NCBI GenBank assembly: GCA_964621905.1
Contig: CAZUNG010000002.1
Location: forward strand, 252,382 to 316,381
DNA: 64,000 bases
Source: Ruminococcus_G sp964621905
GTDB lineage: Bacteria > Bacillota > Clostridia > Lachnospirales > Lachnospiraceae
Direction of reading: 5' to 3'
The notes below the pieces were generated by a model. The model searched no databases. It saw only the letters and a program-made list of their open reading frames with translations, and was not told the DNA's origin. Position 1 is the stretch's first letter; each line of letters opens with the position of its first letter. The translations under genes were made by a program, and so were the position numbers. Positions 50,092 to 59,544 of this stretch are shown in pieces.

Positions 50092-51447
50092 TTAATCCTC
50101 CCTGTAGCCATTCTTGATAATGGCATCCAGCACCTGATCAACGAGTCTCTCACACTGCCCATATTCCGGCGCCTCCACCATCACACGGACAACCGGTTCC
50201 GTTCCACTCTCACGCACGAGAATACGTCCGTCATCACCGAGTTCATCGGATGCACGCTTCACCGCAGCCTGCACTGCAGCGTCCTCCTGAGCCTTTGCTT
50301 TGTCCGTCACCCGGATATTCTTCAGCACCTGAGGATAAATCGTAACGGGAGCGGCCAGAACACTGAGCGGTTTTTTCTTCTCCAGCATAACTTCCATCAT
50401 CTTGATCGCTGTCAAAATACCGTCACCCGTTGTTGCATATTTTCGGAAAATAATATGACCGGACTGTTCTCCTCCGATACGGTATCCGTTTTCCGCCATA
50501 TTTTCATATACATATTTATCACCGACAGCCGTCTTCTCATATTCAATTCCAGCTTCATCAAGAGCCTTGTAAAGGCCGAAGTTGGACATAACCGTTGTCA
50601 CAACTTTATTGCCCACTAATTTTCCGCGGTCCTTCATATAGCAGCCATAAATATAAATAATCAGATCCCCATCGATGATATCGCCATTTTCGTCCACGCA
50701 GAGACAGCGGTCCGCATCCCCGTCAAATGCAAAGCCGACATCCAGCTTCTTCTCTTTTACAAGCTTCTGCAGCCCTTCCATATGGGTAGATCCACACCCC
50801 ATATTGATGTTGGTGCCGTCGGGTTCGTTATTGATCACATAAGTCTTGGCGCCCAGCGCATCAAATACACTCTTTGCGATCATCCAGGCACTGCCGTTTG
50901 CGCAGTCCAGCCCAACCCGCATATTTTTATAGGAACGCGTGGCCAACGAGATCAGATACCCCACATAGCGGTTTCTCCCTGCCGAATAATCTATGGTACG
51001 TCCGATCTTTTCTTTGGTTGCCAACGGAATTTCGCCTGCGATACCGTCTATGTACGCTTCAACTTTTAAAATCGTCCCCTCATCCATCTTCTCGCCATTG
51101 CTGTTGATCAGTTTAATTCCATTGTCATAATAGGGATTGTGGCTCGCCGAAATCATAATCCCACAGTCAAAATCTTCTGTCCGTGCCACATAAGAGACAC
51201 TCGGCGTCGTCGTCACATGCAGCAGATACGCATCCGCACCGGATGCCGTCAGTCCCGCCGCCAACGCATATTCAAACATGTAGGAGGATCTTCTTGTATC
51301 TTTGCCGATCACCGCCTTGCAGCGCTCCTCTTTTTTATTTCTTCCGTAATACCAGCCCAGAAACCGGCCGATCTGATATGCATGTTCCACTGTCAAATTC
51401 ACGTTGGCCTCGCCGCGAAAGCCGTCTGTCCCGAAATATTTTCCCAT
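50092..51447 (-). CDS. glmM: Phosphoglucosamine mutase
   Basis: It converts glucosamine-6-phosphate to glucosamine-1-phosphate. The phospho-serine is S102 in MISASHNPYYDNG; GKYFGTDGFRGEAN is the N-terminal signature, DGDADRCLCVDENG the Mg-binding loop, and LVRESGTEPVVRVMVE the phosphate-binding end. Length 451 aa is typical. It leads the glmM-glmS operon between the exopolysaccharide cluster and the rfb genes, supplying amino-sugar precursors for both wall and polysaccharide. Confidence 0.97.
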   Translation of the reverse strand: MGKYFGTDGFRGEANVNLTVEHAYQIGRFLGWYYGRNKKEERCKAVIGKDTRRSSYMFEYALAAGLTASGADAYLLHVTTTPSVSYVARTEDFDCGIMISASHNPYYDNGIKLINSNGEKMDEGTILKVEAYIDGIAGEIPLATKEKIGRTIDYSAGRNRYVGYLISLATRSYKNMRVGLDCANGSAWMIAKSVFDALGAKTYVINNEPDGTNINMGCGSTHMEGLQKLVKEKKLDVGFAFDGDADRCLCVDENGDIIDGDLIIYIYGCYMKDRGKLVGNKVVTTVMSNFGLYKALDEAGIEYEKTAVGDKYVYENMAENGYRIGGEQSGHIIFRKYATTGDGILTAIKMMEVMLEKKKPLSVLAAPVTIYPQVLKNIRVTDKAKAQEDAAVQAAVKRASDELGDDGRILVRESGTEPVVRVMVEAPEYGQCERLVDQVLDAIIKNGYRED

Positions 51448-51538
51448 TGTTATCCCCTTCTTTCAGTGTAAATAGCCCTTGTTTTAATGGTATTTGACTC
51501 AAATGCACGGATAGATACTTTTATTTTATCCATTCTAC

Positions 51539-51567
51539 ACTATAGTAGAAAATAAGTGGCATGTCAA
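51539..51567 (-). promoter_or_regulatory. Promoter of glmM-glmS
   Basis: On the minus strand TTGACA (51562-51567) and TATAGT (51539-51544) have a 17-bp spacer. The leader is about 85 nt. A weak hairpin (51613-51632) before it may end the exopolysaccharide operon. Confidence 0.8.
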
Positions 51568-51644
51568 GAAATGGAACGGATAATTTTGCAAATTGGGGTT
51601 TAATTATGCAAACTATGAGGTTTGATTCATAGCCCTTAATAAAG

Positions 51645-53081
51645 TTAATTTCTTATGCTCCTGATACTTTTGATTATCCGCTGCCTTGCAAAAACTGCAA
51701 GAAAGGTAAAATAAATTACCATACAACCGATGATTGCAGCAATGTCACCCAGTGTTCCTCTTAAAAATTTCTTCATAAAAATGGAACCTATTATCATACA
51801 GCCGGTCGCCAGACACGGCATCATAAACACTGCAAAAAATTTATCAAGCGCTATCCCTATATATTGTTTCATAAAGATAATACTTATCAGAACCTGCCAC
51901 AGAACACATAAGCACCTTGTGTAAACCATGATCCAAAAACCAAACCCTGCGCTTACCACGCAGGATGGTATCAGTATGATCAGGTATAGGATTTGAAATA
52001 GAAACAAAACCTGCGGTATCCCTTTGGACTTATACAATTCAGCCGGAAAACTGTAAAACGTTACGCTGCACAGCATCATTAATCCCCACGCCCCCACAAT
52101 ATTGGCTGCTTTTGACCATTGACTGCCAAACAAAAGAAGTGTTGCAGTCTCTCTATATAAGAAAAGACCTGTTCCCATAGGCAATACGAGATAGAGTATG
52201 AGATGGTAAATATTGAGAAACGCATTGCTGTATTCTTTTTTTGAATTTTTCAAACGGGATAATGTTGAAAGCAGGACAGGACTCATGGATGCCGATATCA
52301 TCCCCATAATCGACTGTACCATATTGGTAGAATTTTTATAGAGCCCGAGCTGATATTCCGAGAACATACTTCCGACGATAAACGTATCCACCCAGAAAAT
52401 CACCCAATTCGCAAGTGCTTCACATAAAGACCAGAAACTATAGTTAAACATTCTTTTCAGTATCGCCGTACTGTAAAAGAAACTTGGCCTCCATTTTGAA
52501 AACACGGTCAGCACGGCCGCATTCACCAGTGCTCCAAAAATATTTCCGATTACCAATGCCCAAAAAGAACGCATGATGAGTGCCAGTGGTACCGTTATCA
52601 TTAAGGGGGATGCCGCAACTGAAATTCTGGCAGCAAATAATTTTTTAAATTCAAATTGTCTTCGAAACAATGCTGTCTGAATACTGGAGACAGATGTAAT
52701 CATCAATTGCACACTGGCAATTGCTATTACATTGCCATAATTTCTATGGCCCAAAAATGAAGCGATCGGAAACCGAAACAGGATAATCAACATCGTCATC
52801 AGCACAGAGATGGCAAGGTTTGTCCAAAATGACACATCCGCATACTGAGCTTTTTCCGTTTCACTTTCAAAATCATGCTGTACAAGATACTTGCCAAATC
52901 CGGCATCTGTAATTAAATCGACGAAACTAACCAGCATATTGCAGACTGCTACCACACCAAAAGCATCCGGAGTGAGCACCCTCGCCAGAATCATGTTTGT
53001 TATTGGAACAAAAAATTTAACAGCCACCTCAGAAAAAAGAGACCACCCCATTGATTTTTGAATCGTGTTATCTTTTGTCAT
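51645..53081 (-). CDS. Wzx-type polysaccharide flippase
   Basis: A membrane protein of 478 aa with about twelve to fourteen hydrophobic helices, of the polysaccharide transporter (MOP/PST) family. KFFVPITNMILARVLTPDAFGVVAVCNMLVSFVDLITDAGFGKYLVQ is the characteristic first-helix region (quoted here in part as LARVLTPDAFGVVA). It would move the lipid-linked repeat unit across the membrane for polymerisation. It is the last gene of the exopolysaccharide operon, 10 nt after the polymerase gene. This and the two genes before it look more AT-rich than the flanking housekeeping genes, as is common for exchanged glycan loci. Confidence 0.9.
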   Translation of the reverse strand: MTKDNTIQKSMGWSLFSEVAVKFFVPITNMILARVLTPDAFGVVAVCNMLVSFVDLITDAGFGKYLVQHDFESETEKAQYADVSFWTNLAISVLMTMLIILFRFPIASFLGHRNYGNVIAIASVQLMITSVSSIQTALFRRQFEFKKLFAARISVAASPLMITVPLALIMRSFWALVIGNIFGALVNAAVLTVFSKWRPSFFYSTAILKRMFNYSFWSLCEALANWVIFWVDTFIVGSMFSEYQLGLYKNSTNMVQSIMGMISASMSPVLLSTLSRLKNSKKEYSNAFLNIYHLILYLVLPMGTGLFLYRETATLLLFGSQWSKAANIVGAWGLMMLCSVTFYSFPAELYKSKGIPQVLFLFQILYLIILIPSCVVSAGFGFWIMVYTRCLCVLWQVLISIIFMKQYIGIALDKFFAVFMMPCLATGCMIIGSIFMKKFLRGTLGDIAAIIGCMVIYFTFLAVFARQRIIKSIRSIRN

Positions 53082-53091
53082 TCATGATACC

Positions 53092-54528
53092 TCACACCCC
53101 AGATGCAGAGCCGCTTATTTTCTTGTTTAACAGCAGCTGCGCGGACACAAACACAAAAATAACAGTAACTAACGTTGTCGGTGCGAAGAGCTGTGTGATA
53201 AATCCTGTATAACTGCCCCGTATAGCCCACAGCAGTTGTGTAATGATTGTAAAACGAACGGCAGTCGTCAATACTCTCTCATCCTTATTTCTGTTTGCTA
53301 TCCTTGCAATCAACAGGGAATAGATAACATTCCCCAGCAAAATACCCGTATAACCGAAATCCTGATACAATTCTGCAATATAGCAGCTTCCCGTCCCTCT
53401 GCCGGACAAATATGCATCTCCCATCACGGTATAACCCAGTGCATGCGTAAAGCTCCCTCCATATAATGCATGTTCCACCGTATTACCATGATAAACCTTG
53501 ATTCCAAACAGACGCGCAAAGATTCCACTGTGCAAAAATTCCAAAATATATGTCTGATCCGATGGAATTTTATCCCGATACATATAAGCTCTCTTCATGA
53601 CATTACTGGTAACCCCCTGATCATAAAAAAAGTTTATAAATCCATCCATAAATCTAATCCCGGATATCTCCCCTCCTTCACGCCAGATATTATAGCCAGA
53701 CGCAAAGACTGCTAATAGCGGAACAGCGACCACCCCGGCTATCACCATTTTTCTCGTGATCCAGGCTTCCTCCGGATTAAGCCCCTGACGATATACAAAA
53801 TACACAAACAAAAACAGGATCCCCAGCATTGCAGTAGAACGCTGTCCACTGCCCAGCGATATCACAAGATAAAGCACATAGAAGATAAGCGGCCACTTAA
53901 TTTGTTTTCTATTTGGCCGTGTTGCAAGATATATATTCCATGCGACAGGCATCATCAGTTCAATTTTACTTATAATATATAATATTGTGTTTCCTGACAA
54001 ATATTCGGAAAAATCCGTATAATAATCGGTAACCCCTCTCGCAGCCACAAAACTTCCAACTGCGATCTCAGAGACAACTGCAAATACCCACGAAAAATAA
54101 TATACATATAAACTTATTTTTTTTATCAACGCTACTTTTTCGACATGATCTACATAATCTATGTTTCTCTTTTTGCGTCTTTTTCCATAGTTGGTAACGA
54201 TATGATAAAATAAGCCAAGCGTCAGTAACGTAACAAAATAAGACACATAGGCATGTACCTGCGCATCCTCTGGAAAACTTTCAGCTTTGTAATTTAAAAA
54301 TTGCTGCACAAAATCTCTGCCCAACAGAAAAACAAAAAAAGCAATTAAAAAAGCAAACAGCATGCTGCGGTCTTTGATATTATGATAAGCATAGAACAGT
54401 AAAAACATCCAGGTAGCCAGGACAAGCAAAAGCCAGCCTTCAACATTTGTCAGCAAGCCGGCGATCAACAACACAGCCATCGCTAACAATCCATATAACG
54501 ATTTGATATTAACACGCAAACATTTCAC
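53092..54528 (-). CDS. Wzy-type oligosaccharide repeat-unit polymerase
   Basis: A 478-aa protein with about twelve transmembrane helices and one long extracytoplasmic loop (about residues 285-385). The pattern fits the O-antigen polysaccharide polymerase Wzy family: LVISLGSGQRSTAMLGILFLF, then FINFFYDQGVTSNV and HALGYTVMGDAYLSGRGTGSC. It would link repeat units after flipping by the adjacent Wzx. Sequence is poorly conserved in this class, so the call rests on topology, motifs and neighbours. Confidence 0.85.
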   Translation of the reverse strand: MKCLRVNIKSLYGLLAMAVLLIAGLLTNVEGWLLLVLATWMFLLFYAYHNIKDRSMLFAFLIAFFVFLLGRDFVQQFLNYKAESFPEDAQVHAYVSYFVTLLTLGLFYHIVTNYGKRRKKRNIDYVDHVEKVALIKKISLYVYYFSWVFAVVSEIAVGSFVAARGVTDYYTDFSEYLSGNTILYIISKIELMMPVAWNIYLATRPNRKQIKWPLIFYVLYLVISLGSGQRSTAMLGILFLFVYFVYRQGLNPEEAWITRKMVIAGVVAVPLLAVFASGYNIWREGGEISGIRFMDGFINFFYDQGVTSNVMKRAYMYRDKIPSDQTYILEFLHSGIFARLFGIKVYHGNTVEHALYGGSFTHALGYTVMGDAYLSGRGTGSCYIAELYQDFGYTGILLGNVIYSLLIARIANRNKDERVLTTAVRFTIITQLLWAIRGSYTGFITQLFAPTTLVTVIFVFVSAQLLLNKKISGSASGV

Positions 54529-54538
54529 CTCTTACCAT

Positions 54539-55786
54539 CTATCTGTCACTCCCCTGCCGGCATAATTCGTTTGTAAAACGCAAATAATTTTTTCCTGCAT
54601 TATACTTATTATTCCACAATGTTCTTGCCCCTCTGCGGAATCTCAAGTACCTATCCCTGTCTAACCCGCAGAACCATGTAATCCGTTTTGCTAGTTCCTC
54701 ATCTGAAATGTCGGCCCTTAAGAGAATACCATTGACACCATCAGAAATAATTTCTCCGGTCCCGCCGACATCAGTGGCAATACATGGAATGCCCACTGAA
54801 GATGATTCCATGATTGAAACGGGAATACCTTCTGATGAACTGACGTTTAAAAATAAGTAATAATTTTTTTCCAGATAATCTTCAAGAAGCGCCGTATTAT
54901 CAACATTTCCCTTAAATTCATATGAAACATTATCGCCCAGCATCTTTTCTGCAAGCGCTTTCACCGTGTCCATTAACGGACCATTCCCATAATGCGTCCA
55001 CTTAATTTTCACATTCTTAATCAAGGACAGCGAACGTATTATCTTATCCAGCCGTTTTACCTTTACTACATTCGAACATGTTACGACCTCATACACAGAA
55101 TCTTTCCACTCATACGCTTTCACACCGTGGTCCAAGGTACCCAGTCGTCTTGTAACTATCTTATGTTTATACTCAGGACAGCTGTTTAACAGATACGCAG
55201 TCCCATAATCTGAACAGGGATACACAACATCAATCTCGTCAAGAATTCCTTTCCTCATTGGAATATATGCGCCGCGGTGTTCTTCTTCATAAAGATCATA
55301 TCCATGTGCCCTGGCGACAATTCTGCAGTTTAAATTCCACTTTTTTCTCAAAATCATTGCCACATACGGCTGATATTCAAACCTGTAGGAATAAAAGACA
55401 ACATCTCCTTCCAGTTTTTGGTTTTTCATTTTCTTTTTAATGATGCCTGCTTCGTAATGTGCCCGGCTAAAGAAAACAATCAGATTGATTACATTCGTTT
55501 TACTGAAACGCCCGCCTTTCACAAGACGCAGAAATTCCCGATAAAAGTCGGCCTGAAAGACTGCGCGCACCGCGTTTATCAGATAGGTAAGCTTTGAGGC
55601 ATACCATACCGGAATAACACTCACGTTATTTCCCACGGCTCTTATGACCTTTCGATGTTCATCGCGAATCTGCAATGCAAATATCCATACTTTATCAAAC
55701 GTATTATAAAATTTTATTTCTGTTTCAAGATAAGGTTCCCAGTTCCCATATGGAAAGGCATTCGTAAACAGGCATAACGTCTTCAA
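54539..55786 (-). CDS. Glycosyltransferase, GT-B fold (GT4-like)
   Basis: A 415-aa cytosolic glycosyltransferase. The C-terminal half carries the GT4 donor-site pattern: VVTCSNVVKVKRLDKIIRSL, IKWTHYGNGPL, YLFLNVSSSEGIPVSIMESSSVGIPCIATDVGGTGEI (E-x7-E type region). The N-terminal half is the acceptor domain. It is the only non-priming glycosyltransferase of the operon, so the repeat unit may be short or use enzymes from elsewhere. Sugar specificity cannot be inferred. Confidence 0.9.
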   Translation of the reverse strand: MKTLCLFTNAFPYGNWEPYLETEIKFYNTFDKVWIFALQIRDEHRKVIRAVGNNVSVIPVWYASKLTYLINAVRAVFQADFYREFLRLVKGGRFSKTNVINLIVFFSRAHYEAGIIKKKMKNQKLEGDVVFYSYRFEYQPYVAMILRKKWNLNCRIVARAHGYDLYEEEHRGAYIPMRKGILDEIDVVYPCSDYGTAYLLNSCPEYKHKIVTRRLGTLDHGVKAYEWKDSVYEVVTCSNVVKVKRLDKIIRSLSLIKNVKIKWTHYGNGPLMDTVKALAEKMLGDNVSYEFKGNVDNTALLEDYLEKNYYLFLNVSSSEGIPVSIMESSSVGIPCIATDVGGTGEIISDGVNGILLRADISDEELAKRITWFCGLDRDRYLRFRRGARTLWNNKYNAGKNYLRFTNELCRQGSDR

Positions 55787-55817
55787 TTCTTTCTCCCTCT
55801 GAAATTGAACTTAAAAA

Positions 55818-57020
55818 TCAAACATCTATCTTTGTTTTTTCAATAATCTCATGTAATTTTTTATTGCAGTCATCCAATGTTTCGCCTTTCACAATAATCT
55901 GTCCTATACAGTCATTGGAATTTTCAAACACCCGAATTTCATCCCCCGGCTTCCTGAAGAAAGTAATCTCTACAATGTCATCACTCATCCGCCCTGTATA
56001 ACGGATGTCCTTTAAAATTCCTCTCTTTTCAGTCGAAAACAGCATCTTAGCAAGCCCTGCCGTCCTCACAGGTTTTCTCATTTTCCAGTATTCCAACGGA
56101 TCCTCTCCAACCGCCATGGCAGCAATCATCTTATAGTATTCAACTCCGTAGTTAATCTGAACAAGCTCCGGCAGACAGTTTGCACCCACCCGCCCGGTAA
56201 GCTCAATCATATAAACTTTGTTGTCTTTCAGGATCAAATCCACGTTGACCGCACAGTTGTTCAGGCCAATCGCCCGTATTGCTTTTCTGACCACATCCTC
56301 TGTCTGCCTGCAAACATCTTCGTCACATTCCAGCGGGACGTAATGGCCGACCGGAACAGCGGTGTGGCTCATGAATGTTTCATCCCCGTGCGGCATCACA
56401 AACAGTACTTCCCCCCGGTAAACAAACGCCTGTGCACCAAACTCCCAGCCTTCAATGAATTCTTCGACAATACAGTATGAACGTTTCGTCAACCGCATTG
56501 CCAAATGGAATCCCTCAAACGCCGCTTCTTTTGTCTTAGAAATATAGATGCCGTTGCTTCCTTGGAGATCTGTCGCTTTGATAATGACAGGAAGGCGGAT
56601 TTTTAGAAGTGCTTCTTCTAATTCCCGGTCACTGGAAATTTCAAAATATTGTGCCGTGCTGACCCCGCTGTTCATAAAAGCCTTCTTCATCCTGGATTTG
56701 TCATTACACATGATCGCAGCATCTTCCCCTATCCCGGTCAGACTTAATGCATCGCATGTCTTTCCCAGCGCTGAAATACCCGTATCGAGACAACAGGTTG
56801 CTACACCATCCAACTCAAGTTCCCTCGCTTTTTCTGCAACTTCCTCCGGTTCAGCGATATTCATATACCTGATTTCATCTGCCAGAGCGACACCCGGCAG
56901 ATGATCCCCCGGCATAGTTCCGGCAATCACTGTCATTCCCATCTCCCTTGCCGCCTGATAAAGGCCCACCTGACCACGGCCTGCACCCAGGATCAGCAGC
57001 CTCTTACCTGCTACATTCAT
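55818..57020 (-). CDS. ATP-grasp family ligase (copy 1)
   Basis: A carbamoyl-phosphate-synthase-like ATP-grasp enzyme of 400 aa. RLLILGAGRGQVGLYQAAREMG is the N-terminal pre-ATP-grasp domain; LPVIIKATDLQGSNGIYISKT and YCIVEEFIEGWEFGAQAFV form the ATP-binding core, and KVYMIELTGRVGANCLPELV the metal-binding end. The family couples a carboxylate to an amine. Here it may add an amino acid or similar group to a sugar. The start was set at ATG 57020, 7 nt after GGAG. A distant relative lies at 57676. Confidence 0.85.
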   Translation of the reverse strand: MNVAGKRLLILGAGRGQVGLYQAAREMGMTVIAGTMPGDHLPGVALADEIRYMNIAEPEEVAEKARELELDGVATCCLDTGISALGKTCDALSLTGIGEDAAIMCNDKSRMKKAFMNSGVSTAQYFEISSDRELEEALLKIRLPVIIKATDLQGSNGIYISKTKEAAFEGFHLAMRLTKRSYCIVEEFIEGWEFGAQAFVYRGEVLFVMPHGDETFMSHTAVPVGHYVPLECDEDVCRQTEDVVRKAIRAIGLNNCAVNVDLILKDNKVYMIELTGRVGANCLPELVQINYGVEYYKMIAAMAVGEDPLEYWKMRKPVRTAGLAKMLFSTEKRGILKDIRYTGRMSDDIVEITFFRKPGDEIRVFENSNDCIGQIIVKGETLDDCNKKLHEIIEKTKIDV

Positions 57021-57065
57021 ACTCTTTCTCCTCAATTTCTCCGATATGGACTGTCAGAATCCCTT

Positions 57066-57674
57066 CTACTTTGTTATCTCATCAGCATTCGTATAAATAT
57101 TTTTTCTAAGCAGCACTGTCCCGACCGTTTTCATTAAGATTTTTACATCACCCCAAAATGAAACCTGCCTTGCATAGTCGGCATCTTTTTGCAATTTCTC
57201 TTCCTGAGAAACAGAGTTTCGATAATATGCCTGTGTATACCCCGTTATCCCCGGCTTGACGGTAAGCCTCACCCGTCTCTTTTCATCATAATCTGAAAGC
57301 GGTCTGTCTGTCGTTACCGGGCGCGGCCCGACAAGGCTCATATTTCCTTTTAAAACATTCAAAAACTGAGGGATTTCATCGATGGAAGTCCTGCGCAAAA
57401 TTCTTCCTACGTTTGTTATTCTCGGGTCACCCGGCGAATTGTAAGTAGAATTGTCTTTATTGCGTATGTCCGGGGCGTTCATTTTCATGGATCTATATTT
57501 ATACATTACAAAAATCCTGCCATTAAGCCCTCTCCTTTCTGCCCTGTAAAAAACACTTCCCCGGTCTTCCAGGTAGATCAATGGCGCCACGATTATCGTA
57601 ATCACACAGACAAACGGTAACGCAGCGATACCGATGATGACGTCAAACAACCGTTTCAAATAACGCTGATACAC
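57066..57674 (-). CDS. Priming sugar-phosphate transferase (undecaprenyl-phosphate glycosyl-1-phosphate transferase)
   Basis: It starts repeat-unit assembly by transferring a sugar-1-phosphate to undecaprenyl phosphate. The short (202 aa) monotopic form has one membrane-reentrant helix at residues 10-33 and the conserved core FVMYKYRSMKMNA, RRTSIDEIPQFLNVLKGNMSLVGPRP and VKPGITGYTQA. The D-E pair in SIDEIPQ is catalytic. Likely donors in this genome context are UDP-GlcNAc derivatives or diacetamido sugars. It sits between the two ATP-grasp genes, 1 nt after the second. Confidence 0.94.
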   Translation of the reverse strand: MYQRYLKRLFDVIIGIAALPFVCVITIIVAPLIYLEDRGSVFYRAERRGLNGRIFVMYKYRSMKMNAPDIRNKDNSTYNSPGDPRITNVGRILRRTSIDEIPQFLNVLKGNMSLVGPRPVTTDRPLSDYDEKRRVRLTVKPGITGYTQAYYRNSVSQEEKLQKDADYARQVSFWGDVKILMKTVGTVLLRKNIYTNADEITK

Positions 57675-57675
57675 G

Positions 57676-58866
57676 TCAGACTTCCTCCCTCACAATAAAC
57701 TTGATTTTTTTAAGCGCCTGATCGCACAGGGCTATTGCCTGCTCCGGGTCGTCAGCCTGAGCGATAACATAACCCGCTCTGTCCAGACTGCTGGTCAGAG
57801 GAGGTATTCTGTCGCCAATAGCCCTGAGACATTCAACCTTCATGATGCCGGGAATCTTTTCCGCTTCGTCTATGCCCTCAATGCCGCTGATGATTCCTTC
57901 TTCCGCAGGAATAAACCGAATCGCACTTCCTCTGTTGAATTTGGGTGTAATATCAGGCCTCTCTCCACATGCTGCCTGAATCACCGCCTTCAGAAAATCA
58001 ACTCCCGTGGCCAGCGGAACTAAGTCTGTGGTAATAAAGTCTCCTCCAAGCCTCGCCCCCAGTTCCACCACCCTTGGCCCCTTCGAGGTCACAATTATCT
58101 CAACGTGTCCCGGTCCCTCAGCCACTCCAACGGCAAGCATTGCCTGTTCCGCCAGTTTTTTAACGTTCTCTGTGATCTCATCACCAAGCCGCGACTGTTC
58201 ACTGTGTCCCATTTCTATAAAATGCGGCGCCCCTGTAGTCAGCTTATCCGTTACAGCCAGCACATTTGCTTTTCCTGAGAGCATCAGCACTTCGACACTC
58301 ACTTCAGGTCCTGTCATATATTCTTCAATAATAATTCTTCCGTTTCGGGAATGGCTGCGTGCATACGCAATTGCCTCCCGAACATGTTCACCATTCACTA
58401 CAAGCGATACGCCCCTGCTGCCGGAATTATCTGACGGTTTCACAACACACGGGTACTGTATCGTTTCTAATATCAATGCATACGAATCATCAGGTGCGAA
58501 CGCATAAAACCATGGGCTGTTCACATCGGCTCTTTTAAACGCTTCGATCATTTTTTCCTTGTCCGTTGCATTCAAAGCTGCCTCCGTGGATATTCCGGGA
58601 ATATGAAGCTCTCTGCACGCCTCTGCAACAGCTCTCATTGGCATATCTGTCTGAACGGTGGTAATCCCGTCCGGATGATAATCTTTTGCCGCTTTTACAA
58701 CAGCATCAATATCAATCGTACTTGCGTGGTAAAATTTATCCGCATAAGGAATGCCGACGGCTTTCTCATTGTAATCTACGACCGCCAGTTCATATCCCAA
58801 TTCCTTCACTTTTTTGATCATCGGCATCTGACCTGCAGAAGCTCCGAGTATCATGATTTTTTTCAT
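57676..58866 (-). CDS. ATP-grasp family ligase (copy 2)
   Basis: A 396-aa ATP-grasp enzyme. MKKIMILGASAGQMPMIKKVKELG opens the N-terminal domain (KIMILGASAGQMPMI), YPCVVKPSDNSGSRGVSLV and RIIIEEYMTGPEVSVEVLM are the ATP-grasp core, and GPRVVELGARLGGDFITTDLVPLATG the metal site. It is of the same class as the enzyme at 55818 but not a recent duplicate. Start ATG 58866, 7 nt after the deacetylase gene. It probably ligates an amino acid or carboxylate to a glycan precursor. Confidence 0.86.
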   Translation of the reverse strand: MKKIMILGASAGQMPMIKKVKELGYELAVVDYNEKAVGIPYADKFYHASTIDIDAVVKAAKDYHPDGITTVQTDMPMRAVAEACRELHIPGISTEAALNATDKEKMIEAFKRADVNSPWFYAFAPDDSYALILETIQYPCVVKPSDNSGSRGVSLVVNGEHVREAIAYARSHSRNGRIIIEEYMTGPEVSVEVLMLSGKANVLAVTDKLTTGAPHFIEMGHSEQSRLGDEITENVKKLAEQAMLAVGVAEGPGHVEIIVTSKGPRVVELGARLGGDFITTDLVPLATGVDFLKAVIQAACGERPDITPKFNRGSAIRFIPAEEGIISGIEGIDEAEKIPGIMKVECLRAIGDRIPPLTSSLDRAGYVIAQADDPEQAIALCDQALKKIKFIVREEV

Positions 58867-58873
58867 AAGGTCT

Positions 58874-59524
58874 TCACCTCTTCACACTTCTCACTGTCAT
58901 AAATGCCTCAGCCGCATCCATGGAACACTGGTTTCCCCAAAAATGTGCTGCATATTCCAGCGCTTTCGCAGACCTGGGATGCGGGTATTCTCTCACTTCA
59001 CTGTGGTAACTCAGGAATGCCTCGATTTTTTTCTCCAGTGTATCCGCAATATCAATCCACGTATCAGGCACGAAGGTTCTGGGGAAGCCCCATTCTGTGC
59101 TGCTTACCGTATAAAAAGCGTATACGTCCTCTATCCAGCGGTCCAAAGGCCGAAAGGCTACATTAGCTGCCTGAAAGAGCAGCTGATGATCCATATTAAT
59201 ATCTCCGCCATACTGACAGTACACAATATTCGGCTTAAACTCATCCGATATCGTTTCCAGAGGCGTAATAATCTCTGTCAGGGTAACGGTATCCAGCCGC
59301 TGATCAGGAAAACCTATCTGCCGAATTTCTTTGACGCCAAGGATTTCTCCCGCTTTCCTTACAGCTGTTTTCTGACCCATATCCTTTTTATAACGCAGGG
59401 ACTCTCCCTCGCACATGATGACAGACATGACCTCATCGCCCTGACTGACGTGCCTCGCAACGGTTCCACCCGCTCCAAGCAGCTCATCGTCAGGATGAGC
59501 CGCAACCACTAAAACCTTTTTCAT
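58874..59524 (-). CDS. PIG-L family deacetylase
   Basis: A zinc-dependent LmbE/PIG-L deacetylase of 216 aa. The zinc motif AHPDDE is at residues 8-13, MSVIMCEGES follows, and NMDHQLLFQAA supplies the third ligand region. It removes an N-acetyl group from a GlcNAc-type substrate. With the neighbouring acyltransferase and ATP-grasp genes it suggests that an amino group is exposed and then given another substituent. It is cytosolic with no signal peptide. Confidence 0.92.
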   Translation of the reverse strand: MKKVLVVAAHPDDELLGAGGTVARHVSQGDEVMSVIMCEGESLRYKKDMGQKTAVRKAGEILGVKEIRQIGFPDQRLDTVTLTEIITPLETISDEFKPNIVYCQYGGDINMDHQLLFQAANVAFRPLDRWIEDVYAFYTVSSTEWGFPRTFVPDTWIDIADTLEKKIEAFLSYHSEVREYPHPRSAKALEYAAHFWGNQCSMDAAEAFMTVRSVKR

Positions 59525-59544
59525 TACAGTATCCTCCAGTCAAA

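Noticed and set aside
50092..51500. glmS ribozyme or other riboswitch in the glmM-glmS leader
   Set aside because: The leader is about 85 nt and shows no such core; glmS is second in the operon with a 3-nt gap.
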